Below, piece after piece: positions 45,515 through 55,168 of a stretch of 64,000 bases of DNA (within the stretch, counting starts at the first letter, position 1; each line of letters begins with the position of its first letter). Below the pieces are notes generated by a model. It was not told the DNA's origin. It searched no databases and was given only the letters and a program-made list of their open reading frames with translations. A program made the translations under genes and the position numbers. This stretch comes from Campylobacter concisus (GTDB lineage: Bacteria; Campylobacterota; Campylobacteria; Campylobacterales; Campylobacteraceae), in assembly GCF_015679985.1 (NCBI RefSeq), contig NZ_CP049239.1, positions 186,001-250,000 of the forward strand, written 5' to 3'.

Positions 45515-46448
45515 ATTAGAGAATTTAAAAGAGATAGGTTTAAAGGAAATTTCACGTAAAACGCATATTGAGCCTACATTTTTACAATATATTTTTGATA
45601 AAAATTTTGAAAAATTATCACGTTTAAATATTAGGGGCTATGCCAAGATTTTGCAACGTGAATATGATGTTGATTTGAGCGAGTTGCTAGCTGAATATGA
45701 TGCCTTTATGCAAGAAAACACCCCTGATGAGAGTCACAAAACTAAAGTTACTCCAAAAATTTCTTCTTACACTCCAAAAGATATTACCATACAAAAACAA
45801 AGCGGTAGTGGCGGTGCTGGATTTTTATTTTGGCTCATCATTTTAGCTATTATCGCTGGTGGGGCATATCATTTTGATGCTTACAAATATATCGAGAATT
45901 TTTTATCGTTTTTAAATGACGAGAATAAAAGCGTGAGCTATTCACAGTCAAGCATAGTAAATGAGGTGAAGAAAAATATCATCGATACAAATATCACCAT
46001 CTCTCAAAATAGCCCTAAAATAGAAGCAAACATATCAAGCATAAAAATTTCAGCTCCAGTTGAGCAAAATGTGACAACAAGTCCTGCAAATATAGAGCAA
46101 AACGCTGTGAAGCCAAGCATGGCAGCTCAGCCAGCTCCTAAGATAGAGCAAAACATTACAAAGCCACTAAATGAGGCGGTCATTACACCAAAACAACGCG
46201 TCTGGATAGGCATCATTAATCTTGAAAATGGTCAAAAAGTATCAAACGACACAAGCAAAAGCATAAATATAAATTTAGACCAAAGGCAGCTCGTAGTTTG
46301 TGGAAATGGCAACATTGAGCTAAAGATCGGCGATAAGGTAACAAAATATAATCCAAGTCGTCCAGCTAGATTTTTAGTGGAAAATGGAGAGATGAAATTT
46401 GTGAGCTATGATGAGTTTGTAGAACTTAACAAGGGTAAATCTTGGTAA
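45507..46448 (+). CDS. RodZ-like transmembrane helix-turn-helix protein
   Basis: A 313-residue protein with a helix-turn-helix domain at residues 1-70 (LKEISRKTHIEPTFLQYIFD), a membrane helix (about 105-125, FLFWLIILAIIAGGAYHF), a low-complexity Asn/Ser/Pro linker and a beta-rich C-terminal domain (about 230-313). This is the architecture of RodZ, the MreB-linked cell-shape protein. The similarity is at the level of architecture only. It overlaps the next gene by seven bases. Confidence 0.65.
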   Translation: MNELENLKEIGLKEISRKTHIEPTFLQYIFDKNFEKLSRLNIRGYAKILQREYDVDLSELLAEYDAFMQENTPDESHKTKVTPKISSYTPKDITIQKQSGSGGAGFLFWLIILAIIAGGAYHFDAYKYIENFLSFLNDENKSVSYSQSSIVNEVKKNIIDTNITISQNSPKIEANISSIKISAPVEQNVTTSPANIEQNAVKPSMAAQPAPKIEQNITKPLNEAVITPKQRVWIGIINLENGQKVSNDTSKSININLDQRQLVVCGNGNIELKIGDKVTKYNPSRPARFLVENGEMKFVSYDEFVELNKGKSW

Positions 46449-47224
46449 GAAAAATAGCGATTTTCACCGCTTTTAGTGTATTTGCCTATGCTTTTAGCTT
46501 ACAAACTAGTGCAAGTGCTTTAAGCAATGTTGAAAATGTGCAAATCTCTTTAGAAAATTTAGACCAAAATGGCTCACTCAATGTCAATGAGCTAGTATTA
46601 AGATTAAAACAAAACTCAAGTTACGATAGCATTTCATTTGGTTCAAATAGTTTGAATTTAAAATTTATAAGCGAGCAAAAAGTTCCTTCTATATTATTTG
46701 TAAAATCAATAAATTCAACTCTGGATGATGCCAACATAAGTATCTCAAGGATAAATTCTCTAAAAAATGGAGATCAAATTTTTTATGGAATTTCAGCCAT
46801 AAAAAATGGCGGAATAGATCCAAGTTTATTAAGCTTAGCGCTTAGTCAAAACGGTTTTAAAATTTTAGGATTTGATAGAGTTGATGGTAATTTAGAGATA
46901 TTTTTAGATGCTCAGAATATGATTCTTAAGGCTACAAAGGTAAATTTTGACGAAGAGACGCCACTTTTAAAAAGCGGTGGTACTTATTTTGTTGATGTTG
47001 AGGGTGCAAGTAGTCTGGATATCGCATCAAAAGAGTCAAATAGATGGATGCCACTTGTTAGGATTTATGATAAAAATTTAAATCAGATCGACTCTATAAA
47101 AGAAGAGCAAGCAAAAACCGCCATTTCTATAAATTTAGCAATAGGCGCAAAATACGCATTAATTAGCGACAATGTTGATATAAATAATATAAAAAATGAG
47201 ATAATTATCAAGCTTATAAAATAG
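46442..47224 (+). CDS. Hypothetical exported protein
   Basis: A 260-residue protein with an N-terminal hydrophobic signal-like segment (IAIFTAFSVFAYAFS) and a largely beta-predicted periplasmic remainder. The start is a TTG overlapping the RodZ-like gene. No family is recognised. Its position between a RodZ-like gene and an aminotransferase is conserved in Campylobacter, as far as I recall. A role linked to the envelope is plausible only from the signal and neighbour. Confidence 0.6.
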   Translation: MVRKIAIFTAFSVFAYAFSLQTSASALSNVENVQISLENLDQNGSLNVNELVLRLKQNSSYDSISFGSNSLNLKFISEQKVPSILFVKSINSTLDDANISISRINSLKNGDQIFYGISAIKNGGIDPSLLSLALSQNGFKILGFDRVDGNLEIFLDAQNMILKATKVNFDEETPLLKSGGTYFVDVEGASSLDIASKESNRWMPLVRIYDKNLNQIDSIKEEQAKTAISINLAIGAKYALISDNVDINNIKNEIIIKLIK

Positions 47225-47233
47225 GAGTAAGCA

Positions 47234-48442
47234 GTGTTTGATGAGATAAGATTTAATACAATTGAGCGTTTACCAAACTACGTTTTTGCCGAAGTAAATG
47301 CAATAAAAATGGCTGCACGAAGAGCTGGCGAGGACATCATCGACTTTTCTATGGGTAATCCTGAGGGCAGAACACCACAGCACATCGTCGATAAACTATG
47401 CGAAAGCGCGCAAAAGGACAAGACTCACGGCTACTCAGCCAGTGCTGGAATTTACAAGCTCCGCCTTGCCATTTGCAACTGGTACAAAAGAAAATACGGC
47501 GTAAATTTAGACCCAGATACCGAAGCAGTCGCTACGATGGGTAGCAAAGAGGGCTTTGTTCACTTAGCTCAAGCCGTGATAAACCCAGGCGATGTGGCTA
47601 TCGTGCCTGATCCTGCTTATCCGATACACACGCAAGCGTTTTTATTTGCTGGCGGAAGCGTCGCAAAGATGCCACTTCACTACAATGATAAATTTGAGCT
47701 AGATGAGAATAAATTTTTTGAAAATTTGATCCAAACTATACACGCAAGCTCACCAAAGCCAAAATACGTAGTCGTAAATTTCCCTCACAATCCAACGACC
47801 GTGACAGTGCAAAAGAGCTTTTACGAGCGCCTTGTAAGTATTGCAAAACAAGAGAGATTTTACGTTATCTCTGACATCGCCTACGCTGATCTTACGTTTG
47901 ATGGCTACAAAACGCCAAGTATCTTTGAGGTCGATGGTGCAAAAGATGTTGCGGTCGAGTGCTATACACTTTCAAAAAGCTACAATATGGCTGGCTGGAG
48001 AGTTGGGTTTATGTGCGGAAATAAAAGACTTTGCGCAGCACTTAAAAAGATAAAATCATGGGTTGATTACGGTATGTTTACGCCGATACAGGTGGCTGCC
48101 ACAGTCGCACTTGATGGCGATCAAAGCTGTGTTGAAGAGATACGCCAAATTTATGAAAAAAGAAGAGATGTGATGATAGAGGCCTTTGCTCAGGCTGGCT
48201 GGGAGCTTAAAAAACCAAGCTCTAGTATGTTTATCTGGGCAAAACTACCGCCAAAAGTTAGTCATCTGGGCAGCCTTGAGTTTTCAAAGCAGCTTCTTAC
48301 AAAGGCATCAGTCGCAGTTAGTCCGGGTATTGGTTTTGGCGAGGGCGGAAATGACTATGTGCGTCTAGCTCTTATCGAAAATGAAAATAGAATAAGACAA
48401 GCAGCAAGAAATATAAAAAAATATTTGAAAGAATTTGAATGA
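47234..48442 (+). CDS. Class I/II PLP-dependent aminotransferase
   Basis: A 402-residue fold-type I aminotransferase resembling the alanine/LL-diaminopimelate group. The PLP lysine is in TLSKSYNMAGWRVGFM, and DFSMGNPEGRTPQHI and NFPHNPTTVTV are substrate/PLP contacts. The start is a GTG after AGGAG. It overlaps hom by four bases. The substrate cannot be determined from sequence alone; because it precedes homoserine dehydrogenase, aspartate-family metabolism is likely. Confidence 0.88.
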   Translation: MFDEIRFNTIERLPNYVFAEVNAIKMAARRAGEDIIDFSMGNPEGRTPQHIVDKLCESAQKDKTHGYSASAGIYKLRLAICNWYKRKYGVNLDPDTEAVATMGSKEGFVHLAQAVINPGDVAIVPDPAYPIHTQAFLFAGGSVAKMPLHYNDKFELDENKFFENLIQTIHASSPKPKYVVVNFPHNPTTVTVQKSFYERLVSIAKQERFYVISDIAYADLTFDGYKTPSIFEVDGAKDVAVECYTLSKSYNMAGWRVGFMCGNKRLCAALKKIKSWVDYGMFTPIQVAATVALDGDQSCVEEIRQIYEKRRDVMIEAFAQAGWELKKPSSSMFIWAKLPPKVSHLGSLEFSKQLLTKASVAVSPGIGFGEGGNDYVRLALIENENRIRQAARNIKKYLKEFE

Positions 48443-49701
48443 ATGTAGCGATATTGGGCGTTGGAACCGTTGGCGAGTCAGTTGCTAAAATTTTACTAAA
48501 AAATAAAAAGCTAATTGCAGCAAGAAGTGGCGAGGAGATAGTGCCAGTCATCGGAGTGGTTAGAAATTTAAATAAAAAAAGAGATGCTGGCATCCCTTTG
48601 ACTGATGATATAAATAGCGTTATAAACCGCGATGATATCGATGTTTTTGTCGAACTTATGGGTGGTGTGGAAGAGCCTTTTAGGGTTGTGAGTGAAATTT
48701 TAAAGCGAAAAAAAGCAGTCGTGACCGCAAACAAAGCACTTCTGGCCTATCACAGATATGCTTTGCAAAATTTAGCCAAAAATATACCATTTGGCTTTGA
48801 AGCAAGCGTGGCTGGGGGCATACCGATCATTAGAGCATTAAGAGAAGGCTTAAGCGCAAATCATATCGTTAGTATAAATGGCATACTAAACGGAACTAGT
48901 AACTTTATCCTAACCTCGATGATGGACGAGGGCTCAAATTTTAAAGACGCACTTAAAAAGGCGCAAGAGCTCGGATACGCTGAGGCTGATCCTACTTTTG
49001 ATGTGGGTGGCTTTGATACGGCTCATAAGCTTCTTATACTGGCAAGCATCGCATACGGTGTGCATGGCGATCCAGAGGATATTTTGATCGAAGGTATTCA
49101 AAATATCACACCTGAAGATATATTTTTCGCAAAAGATTTCGAATACTCAATAAAACTTCTAGCAATTGCTAAGAAAAGTGAGGGTAAAATCGAGCTACGT
49201 GTGCATCCAGCGCTTGTACCGCAAAATAAAATGATAGCAAAGGCAAGTGGTGTGACAAATGCGATCAGTGTCGTTGGTGAAGTTGTTGGCGAGACGATGT
49301 ATTATGGCCCTGGAGCTGGTGGCGATGCAACGGCAAGCGCGGTGATCAGCGATCTTATCGACATCGCAAGAGATAGTAAATCGCCGATGCTTGGATATAA
49401 AGCGCCGTTTGAATTAAATACGCTTGAGCTACTTGACCGCGATAGGATAAAGACGAAGTACTACTTTAGGTTAAAAGTCGAAGATAAAATGGGTGTGCTA
49501 GCAAAGATTACAAATTTAATGAGCGAAAATAACTTATCGATCGATAGCATACTTCAAAAACCAAAAGATGAGAGTGAATTTGCGGTATTGTTTTTTACGA
49601 CACATACGAGTCTTGAGGCTGATGTAAGAAGGACAATTGAAATTTTAAAAGAGCAAGAGTATATAAAAGAAGAGCCATTTATGATGAGGATCGAGGAGTA
49701 G
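48439..49701 (+). CDS. hom: Homoserine dehydrogenase
   Basis: Reduces aspartate semialdehyde to homoserine on the way to threonine and methionine. The 420-residue protein has the N-terminal NAD(P)-binding GVGTVGESVAKIL, the catalytic region around VELMGGVEEPF and KAVVTANKALLAYH, and the ILNGTSNFILT signature. A C-terminal ACT regulatory domain (about residues 345-420, KVEDKMGVLAKITNLM) is present, so feedback control by threonine is likely. It overlaps the aminotransferase by four bases (ATGA). Confidence 0.94.
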   Translation: MNVAILGVGTVGESVAKILLKNKKLIAARSGEEIVPVIGVVRNLNKKRDAGIPLTDDINSVINRDDIDVFVELMGGVEEPFRVVSEILKRKKAVVTANKALLAYHRYALQNLAKNIPFGFEASVAGGIPIIRALREGLSANHIVSINGILNGTSNFILTSMMDEGSNFKDALKKAQELGYAEADPTFDVGGFDTAHKLLILASIAYGVHGDPEDILIEGIQNITPEDIFFAKDFEYSIKLLAIAKKSEGKIELRVHPALVPQNKMIAKASGVTNAISVVGEVVGETMYYGPGAGGDATASAVISDLIDIARDSKSPMLGYKAPFELNTLELLDRDRIKTKYYFRLKVEDKMGVLAKITNLMSENNLSIDSILQKPKDESEFAVLFFTTHTSLEADVRRTIEILKEQEYIKEEPFMMRIEE

Positions 49702-49702
49702 C

Positions 49703-50044
49703 TTGGGGTTAAAAGAGTATCTCTTCGGTAAAAGCTCGGAAGATAGGGCGTGTGAATTTTTACAAAAGATCGGTTTTGTCATTTTAGAGAGAAATTTTCA
49801 CTCTAAATTTGGCGAGATCGACATCATTGCACTAAGTAGTGATAAAATTTTACACTTTATAGAGGTAAAAGCAACTAGCGGAGAATATGAAGCAGAGTAT
49901 AGACTAAATAAGGCAAAATATATAAAAATTTTAAAAACTATAAATTTTTATATGATGAAAAATGAGCCAAATAGAGATTTTCAAGTCGATTTACTCGTTA
50001 TAAAAAATGAAAATTTAGAACTGATAGAAAATATTAGTTTATAA
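49703..50044 (+). CDS. UPF0102 family protein (YraN-like)
   Basis: 113 residues with the family pattern of a small nuclease fold: ACEFLQKIGFVILERNFHSK, then KFGEIDIIAL and HFIEVKATSG, the E...D...E-x-K arrangement of restriction-like endonucleases. The start is a TTG with GAGGAG nine bases upstream in the end of hom. Function unsettled; the fold is clear. Confidence 0.88.
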   Translation: MGLKEYLFGKSSEDRACEFLQKIGFVILERNFHSKFGEIDIIALSSDKILHFIEVKATSGEYEAEYRLNKAKYIKILKTINFYMMKNEPNRDFQVDLLVIKNENLELIENISL

Positions 50045-50082
50045 TAAAATTTATTATTTAGATAAAATTTAAATTTAATTTG

Positions 50083-50088
50083 TATAAT
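50083..50088 (+). promoter_or_regulatory. Candidate -10 for trxA-trxB
   Basis: TATAAT 29 bases before the trxA ATG. AAGGAG forms the ribosome-binding site. Confidence 0.55.
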
Positions 50089-50116
50089 TGTTACATTTTA
50101 AAAACAAGGAGAAAAA

Positions 50117-50431
50117 ATGGGAAAATACATCGAACTTACAAAAGAAAATTTTGATGTTACAAAAGAGGGCGTTGCTTTAGTAGACTTTTGGGCTCCATGG
50201 TGCGGACCTTGCCGTATGCTAGCTCCAGTGATCGAAGAGCTTGCTGAAGATTTTGACGGCAAAGCAAAAATTTGCAAGGTAAATACTGACGAAGTGCAAG
50301 ATCTTGCAGTTGAGTTTGGCATCAGATCGATCCCAACATTGCTATTTTTCAAAAATGGCGAGCTAGTTGAGCAAATGGTCGGTGCGCAGTCAAAACAAGC
50401 CTTAACTGACAAACTAAATTCGCTTCTTTAA
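50117..50431 (+). CDS. trxA: Thioredoxin TrxA
   Basis: A 104-residue cytosolic thiol-disulfide reductant with active site WCGPC at residues 28-32 and the cis-proline in IRSIPTLLFF. It has a normal length and its own promoter. It is the first gene of a trxA, unknown, trxB set; TrxB reduces it with NADPH. Confidence 0.97.
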   Translation: MGKYIELTKENFDVTKEGVALVDFWAPWCGPCRMLAPVIEELAEDFDGKAKICKVNTDEVQDLAVEFGIRSIPTLLFFKNGELVEQMVGAQSKQALTDKLNSLL

Positions 50432-50877
50432 TGAGCGAAAAAAGAAGAGGAAGCCTACTTCCTCTTACATATATATTTGGTTCATTTTTTGGTGCAGCTA
50501 TGATAGCAGCTGCATTTGCGTATAGCAACTATCGTTTTTCACAATATAAATTTGTTGATTTTGCGAAGCTAGTTTTTTACGAAAAAAGCGAAATTTTCAC
50601 TCCAAAAGAGCCAAAATACACGCTTTTAATCTTCAGCTCAAATCAATTAAAATTAGATGAAATTTTACCAATCAAAAATGAAACAGTTGTGGCAATCGAT
50701 ATCTTTCAAAAAAGATATGAGTCAAACTCAACACTAAAATATATAAGCTCGGATATTAATACGGTCTTGGAGCTGATGCGAAATTTGAGCATTACAAAGC
50801 TTCCAAGTAGTGTTGAGATAGTTCATCAAAGGGGCGAAATTTATAAACAAAATTCGCCCATAAATGTTTTAGAATAA
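50431..50877 (+). CDS. Conserved membrane-anchored protein between trxA and trxB
   Basis: A 148-residue protein with one N-terminal membrane helix (residues 9-31) and a soluble part that looks thioredoxin-like in size but has no CXXC (KYTLLIFSSNQLKLDEILPI). It overlaps the trxA stop by one base and is nine bases from trxB. The gene is found in the same place in related species. An involvement in thiol redox biology is implied only by position. Confidence 0.6.
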   Translation: MSEKRRGSLLPLTYIFGSFFGAAMIAAAFAYSNYRFSQYKFVDFAKLVFYEKSEIFTPKEPKYTLLIFSSNQLKLDEILPIKNETVVAIDIFQKRYESNSTLKYISSDINTVLELMRNLSITKLPSSVEIVHQRGEIYKQNSPINVLE

Positions 50878-50886
50878 AGGAAAATT

Positions 50887-51825
50887 ATGCTTGATTTAGC
50901 GATCATCGGAGGCGGTCCAGCAGGACTAAGCGCCGGACTTTACGCCACTAGAGGCGGATTAAAAAATGTTGTAATGTTTGAAAAAGGCGAGCCTGGCGGT
51001 CAGATCACCTCGAGCTCAGAGATAGAAAACTACCCAGGCCAAAAAGCCCCTGGCGAGAGTGGCTTTGATTTTATGAGCACTTGGTGGAAGCAGTGCAGCG
51101 CATTTGGGCTAGTTCATAAATGGGCAAACGTTGTTGGCGTTAGAAAAAATAGCGACGGCAGCTTTGAAATTTTACTTGAAGGCGGCAAGAGCGAGCAGGC
51201 AAAAGCTGTCATCGTAGCAACTGGCTCAACCCAAAGACGCGCTGGCTTTAAAGGTGAGGATGAATTCTTTGGCAAAGGTGTTAGCACATGCGCAACATGC
51301 GATGGCTTTTTTTACAAAAACAAAGAAGTGGCTGTTCTTGGCGGTGGTGACACAGCTGTTGAAGAGGCGCTTTATCTAGCAAATATCTGCTCAAAAGTCT
51401 ATTTAATCCATAGACGTGACGAATTTAGAGCGGCGCCAACTACAGTTGAAAAAGCTAGAAAAAATGAGAAGATCGAATTTATAACAAGTGCGACGATAAA
51501 AGAGGCGCTTGGCGATAAAATGGGCCTAACAAAGATTGTGCTTGATACCAAAAATGGTGAGCGCGTGCTTGATGTGCCGGGAATTTTTACCTTTGTTGGA
51601 TTAAATGTAAATAATGAAATTTTAAAAGATGAAAACGGCAAATTTATCTGCGATATGGTCGATGGTGGACAGGTTAAGACAAACCTTAAGATGCAAACCA
51701 GCCTGAATGGGCTCTTTGTAGCAGGTGATATCAGAGAGGACGCTCCAAAGCAAGTCATCGTAGCAGCAGGTGATGGCGCAGTGGCTGCACTTAGCGCTAT
51801 GAGCTACATAGAAAGCTTGCATTAA
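50887..51825 (+). CDS. trxB: Thioredoxin reductase
   Basis: An FAD/NADPH enzyme of 312 residues that recycles thioredoxin. FAD-binding [17 protein letters not shown] is at the start, the redox-active CATCDGFFY is near residue 136, the NADPH-binding [14 protein letters not shown] follows, and the late [15 protein letters not shown] is the second FAD contact. Two bases differ from the bacterial consensus of none; the gene is intact. A strong terminator follows. Confidence 0.96.
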   Translation: MLDLAIIGGGPAGLSAGLYATRGGLKNVVMFEKGEPGGQITSSSEIENYPGQKAPGESGFDFMSTWWKQCSAFGLVHKWANVVGVRKNSDGSFEILLEGGKSEQAKAVIVATGSTQRRAGFKGEDEFFGKGVSTCATCDGFFYKNKEVAVLGGGDTAVEEALYLANICSKVYLIHRRDEFRAAPTTVEKARKNEKIEFITSATIKEALGDKMGLTKIVLDTKNGERVLDVPGIFTFVGLNVNNEILKDENGKFICDMVDGGQVKTNLKMQTSLNGLFVAGDIREDAPKQVIVAAGDGAVAALSAMSYIESLH

Positions 51826-51830
51826 TACTC

Positions 51831-51870
51831 AAATTTAGCCAAATTTTTGGCTAAATTTCTCTTCTTTTTT
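51831..51870 (+). terminator. Terminator after trxB
   Basis: A perfect stem AAATTTAGCCAA / TTGGCTAAATTT, tight loop, followed by CTCTTCTTTTTT. It lies five bases after the trxB stop. Confidence 0.75.
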
Positions 51871-51922
51871 CTATTAAAATTTTGATTTTATACGCATTTT
51901 TAAAGCCTATTTGTAATCTATC

Positions 51923-51928
51923 TATAAT
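51923..51928 (+). promoter_or_regulatory. Candidate -10 for dapB operon
   Basis: TATAAT in CTATCTATAATAAA, 43 bases upstream of the dapB TTG, in an AT-rich leader with AAAGGAT as ribosome-binding site. Confidence 0.5.
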
Positions 51929-51970
51929 AAATTTTATGTTAAATTTCAACCAAAAATCAAAGGATAAATT

Positions 51971-52741
51971 TTGGTAAAAATAGGCCTTTATGGTGCTAGT
52001 GGAAAGATGGCTCAAAGTATCATTTCTTGTTTAAAAGATGAGAAAGATGCCACTTTAAGCATCGCTTTTAGCCAAAAAAATGAGGTTAAAAATTTAAGTA
52101 GCGAGCTTTTGACAAATGACCTTGCTAAATTTTTTGAAGCGTGCGATGTGATAATCGACTTTAGTCAAAAAGAGGCGACCATGGCACTGCTAAACTACGC
52201 TAGAACCAATCCAAAACCATTAGTTATCGGTACGACCGGGCTAGATGATGACGAGAAAAATTTGCTCCACCTAGCATCAGGAACTATGCCTATTCTTTAC
52301 GCAACAAATATGAGTTTGGGTGTGGCTGTACTAAAACGCCTTGCAAGGATTGCTTCAAAAACATTAAGAGAATTTGACATAGAGATCGTAGAGCAACACC
52401 ACAGGCATAAAAAAGATGCTCCAAGTGGCACTGCGATGACACTTGCAGGAAGTGTAGCTGAGGCAAGAGATTTAAATTTAAAAGATGTTTTAGTAACTGG
52501 TAGAGCCGGCATGGTAGGGGCTAGGAGCAAAGACGAGATCGCAGTCATGGCACTTCGTGGTGGAGATGTGGTCGGTCGCCACACGGTTGGCTTTTATAAT
52601 GACGGCGAATTTATCGAGCTAAATCACACCGCAACGAGTAGGGCAACCTTTTCAAAAGGCGCGATCAGGGCTGCCATTTGGCTAAAAGATCAAAATAGTG
52701 GCCTTTACTCGATAGATGATAGTTTAGGGCTTGATGATTAA
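51971..52741 (+). CDS. dapB: 4-hydroxy-tetrahydrodipicolinate reductase
   Basis: An enzyme of lysine and diaminopimelate synthesis. The 256-residue protein has the NAD(P)-binding [13 protein letters not shown], the GTTGLDDDE segment, and the catalytic [19 protein letters not shown] with the paired histidines and lysine of the family. The start is a TTG preceded by AAAGGAT. The last eight bases overlap the next gene. DapB supplies meso-diaminopimelate for peptidoglycan. Confidence 0.95.
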   Translation: MVKIGLYGASGKMAQSIISCLKDEKDATLSIAFSQKNEVKNLSSELLTNDLAKFFEACDVIIDFSQKEATMALLNYARTNPKPLVIGTTGLDDDEKNLLHLASGTMPILYATNMSLGVAVLKRLARIASKTLREFDIEIVEQHHRHKKDAPSGTAMTLAGSVAEARDLNLKDVLVTGRAGMVGARSKDEIAVMALRGGDVVGRHTVGFYNDGEFIELNHTATSRATFSKGAIRAAIWLKDQNSGLYSIDDSLGLDD

Positions 52742-53042
52742 ATTTGTGCTTGATGATGTAGAGAACTATAAGCTAGAATTTGGTGATAAATTCTACCTGC
52801 CGGAGCGTGAAAAGCGTCAAAATTTAAGAACTGGCGATATAGTAAAGCTTATATTTAGATTTGAAGATGATGAATTTGCTCAGGTTGAGCGCATGTGGGT
52901 GGTCGTTAGTGAGACAAATAACGGCGAATTTACCGGCATTTTAGACAATGAACCATTTACAAAAGGCTGTTTAAATGCTGGCGATGAGATCAAGTTTAAC
53001 TACAAAAATGTTCTTGAAATTTACAAAGATGATGAAAACTAA
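52734..53042 (+). CDS. Small DUF2314-like protein
   Basis: 102 residues from the ATG at 52734, which is 8 bases inside dapB. The pattern [21 protein letters not shown] followed by [12 protein letters not shown] and [11 protein letters not shown] parallels the core of the DUF2314 domain in the ankyrin protein at 9651-10442. It lacks the N-terminal half of that domain. It lies ten bases before purF. No function is known for the standalone version. Confidence 0.6.
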   Translation: MIKFVLDDVENYKLEFGDKFYLPEREKRQNLRTGDIVKLIFRFEDDEFAQVERMWVVVSETNNGEFTGILDNEPFTKGCLNAGDEIKFNYKNVLEIYKDDEN

Positions 53043-53051
53043 AGGAAAAAA

Positions 53052-54389
53052 ATGTGTGCAATAGTTGGTATTATAAATTCTAAAGATGCAGCAAAGACTA
53101 CCTATTATGCGTTATTTTCTATGCAGCATCGCGGCCAAGAGGCGAGTGGTATTAGCGTTTGTGATGATGGAGAAATTTCTACTCACAAGGGTAATGGTCT
53201 GGTTACAGAGGTCTTTAATGAAGAAATTTTAAGATCACTAAAAGGCGATATGGCTATTGGTCACAACCGATATGCAACTGCTGGTAAAAACTCGGGTCGT
53301 GATGCCCAGCCAATAGCCGCTAACTACTCTTTGGGACAAATTTCGATCGTCCATAATGGAAATTTGGTAAATAAAGATGAGGTTAGAGATGAGCTTATTA
53401 AAGATGGCGCGATATTTCAGACAAATATGGATACTGAAAATATCATCCATCTAATCGCAAGAAACCATAGCAAACACTTGCAGGACCGTATTATCGCGGC
53501 ACTTGATAAGATAAAAGGCGCTTATTGTCTGCTTATCCAATCACGCCATAAAACCTTTGCCATAAGAGATCGCTGGGGTGTTAGGCCACTAAGTCTTGGC
53601 AAGCTAAAAGATGGTGGATATATCGTAGCTAGCGAGACTTGCGCTTTTGATCTTGTGGGGGCTAGCTTTATAAGAGATATTAGACCTGGTGAGATGATAG
53701 TCTTTGAACATGGAAAAAGTGAGTTTCAAAGCATTCAAATTTATGAGCCAGATCCTAGAATATGCGCATTTGAATATATCTATTTTGCTCGCCCAGATAG
53801 CGTGATAGAAGGTAAAAGCGTCTATGAAGTTAGAAAAAAAATGGGTGAAGTACTAGCTAAAAAGAGCAAAATTAAAGCAGATTTCGTCGTACCTGTACCA
53901 GATAGCGGAGTACCAGCAGCGCTTGGGTACGCAAATGAGAGCAAAATCCCATTTGAGCTAGCTATCACTAGAAACCACTATGTGGGTAGAACCTTCATCG
54001 AGCCAAGCCAAGAGATGAGGAATTTAAAAGTCAAGCTAAAACTTAACCCGATGTCATCGGTTCTAAAAGGTAAAAGTATCGTTGTTATCGACGATAGTAT
54101 CGTTCGCGGTACTACTTCAAAAAAGGTGGTTGATCTTTTAAGACATGCGGGCGCTAAAGAGATTCATTTTAGAGTCGCTTGTCCTGAGCTTAAATACCCT
54201 GAGCGATATGGTATCGATACGCCAAGCTTTGAAGAGTTAATAAGCTCTAAAAAAAATGCAGAAGAAGTAAGAGAATATATCGGTGCAGATAGCTTAGAAT
54301 TTTTAAGCATAGATGAACTTAAAGAAAGTATCGGCAATGAGCGAAAATATTCGCTTGTAAGCTTTGATGGTGACTATTTCATAAAGTGA
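53052..54389 (+). CDS. purF: Amidophosphoribosyltransferase
   Basis: Commits PRPP and glutamine to purine synthesis. The N-terminal MCAIVGI exposes Cys2 as the catalytic nucleophile after removal of Met. The glutaminase domain has MQHRGQEASGI and HNRYATAGKNSG, and the phosphoribosyltransferase domain has the PRPP loop SIVVIDDSIVRGTTSKKVVD. At 445 residues it is slightly shorter than the E. coli enzyme. It overlaps the next lipoprotein gene by four bases. Confidence 0.96.
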   Translation: MCAIVGIINSKDAAKTTYYALFSMQHRGQEASGISVCDDGEISTHKGNGLVTEVFNEEILRSLKGDMAIGHNRYATAGKNSGRDAQPIAANYSLGQISIVHNGNLVNKDEVRDELIKDGAIFQTNMDTENIIHLIARNHSKHLQDRIIAALDKIKGAYCLLIQSRHKTFAIRDRWGVRPLSLGKLKDGGYIVASETCAFDLVGASFIRDIRPGEMIVFEHGKSEFQSIQIYEPDPRICAFEYIYFARPDSVIEGKSVYEVRKKMGEVLAKKSKIKADFVVPVPDSGVPAALGYANESKIPFELAITRNHYVGRTFIEPSQEMRNLKVKLKLNPMSSVLKGKSIVVIDDSIVRGTTSKKVVDLLRHAGAKEIHFRVACPELKYPERYGIDTPSFEELISSKKNAEEVREYIGADSLEFLSIDELKESIGNERKYSLVSFDGDYFIK

Positions 54390-55048
54390 AAAATTTAGCC
54401 ATTTTTTTGCTTGTTGCAATATTTTTTAGTGGTTGCTCACAAAAGAGTCCAAGCAAAAAAGATGAAATTTCTATTTACGTAAGCTACTATGAGATAAATG
54501 GCACAAAACAGCAGCTACAAATAAAAACCGTTCAAAATTTCGCAGAACAAAATGCTAGTGTGCCATTTTTTGGTGTAGTAAATTTTTTAGCAGAAGATAA
54601 AATTTTAAATGCTTATTCGCTTGCAAAGGGTACTATAAACGTACTTGAAGTAAATAACAACTCTATAAATTTAAATAAATCAAGTGATATTCTGGCTTTA
54701 AAAAAAGCTAATGAGATAAAATTTTATGAGATAAGGCCTGATGTGCTTGAGAGTGTTAAATTTAGCTCAAAAAATAGTGTTTGCGGTGATTTTTTGTTAC
54801 AAAAGCCAGTGCATGTAAATGTAGCAACAAACTACTATTTAAGAGATGATAGTTTTTTTGCAAGCATTATAGAAGCAAATTTCTTTTATAAAAAAGGTGC
54901 AAAGATCCTAAAAAAAGAGTTTGCTTACAATATAGCTGATGCCAAAATCCTAGAAGAAGCAAAAGAATTTACACAAAAGACAAAGCAGCTTTTTTTAAAT
55001 GACTTACAAAAATTGGGCAGGCTACTTGACATACTTTGTACTTTTTAA
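54386..55048 (+). CDS. Hypothetical lipoprotein
   Basis: A 220-residue lipoprotein with signal and lipobox IFFSGC (Cys17). The start is a GTG overlapping the purF stop. The mature part is beta- and Asn/Lys-rich with one cysteine in SVCGDFLLQKP. No family recognised. It converges with the DUF2393 genes; the 120-base spacer shows no clear terminator. Confidence 0.65.
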   Translation: MKNLAIFLLVAIFFSGCSQKSPSKKDEISIYVSYYEINGTKQQLQIKTVQNFAEQNASVPFFGVVNFLAEDKILNAYSLAKGTINVLEVNNNSINLNKSSDILALKKANEIKFYEIRPDVLESVKFSSKNSVCGDFLLQKPVHVNVATNYYLRDDSFFASIIEANFFYKKGAKILKKEFAYNIADAKILEEAKEFTQKTKQLFLNDLQKLGRLLDILCTF

Positions 55049-55168
55049 AACTTTAACTTAAAAAATCGTGTTTATTGCAGATGCTAAAAAGATAAAATTT
55101 ACTCTAAAATCAAACTAAGACTTAGAATTTATCCTATGAAATTTGTAAAAATTTGCTTTAAATTTGAC

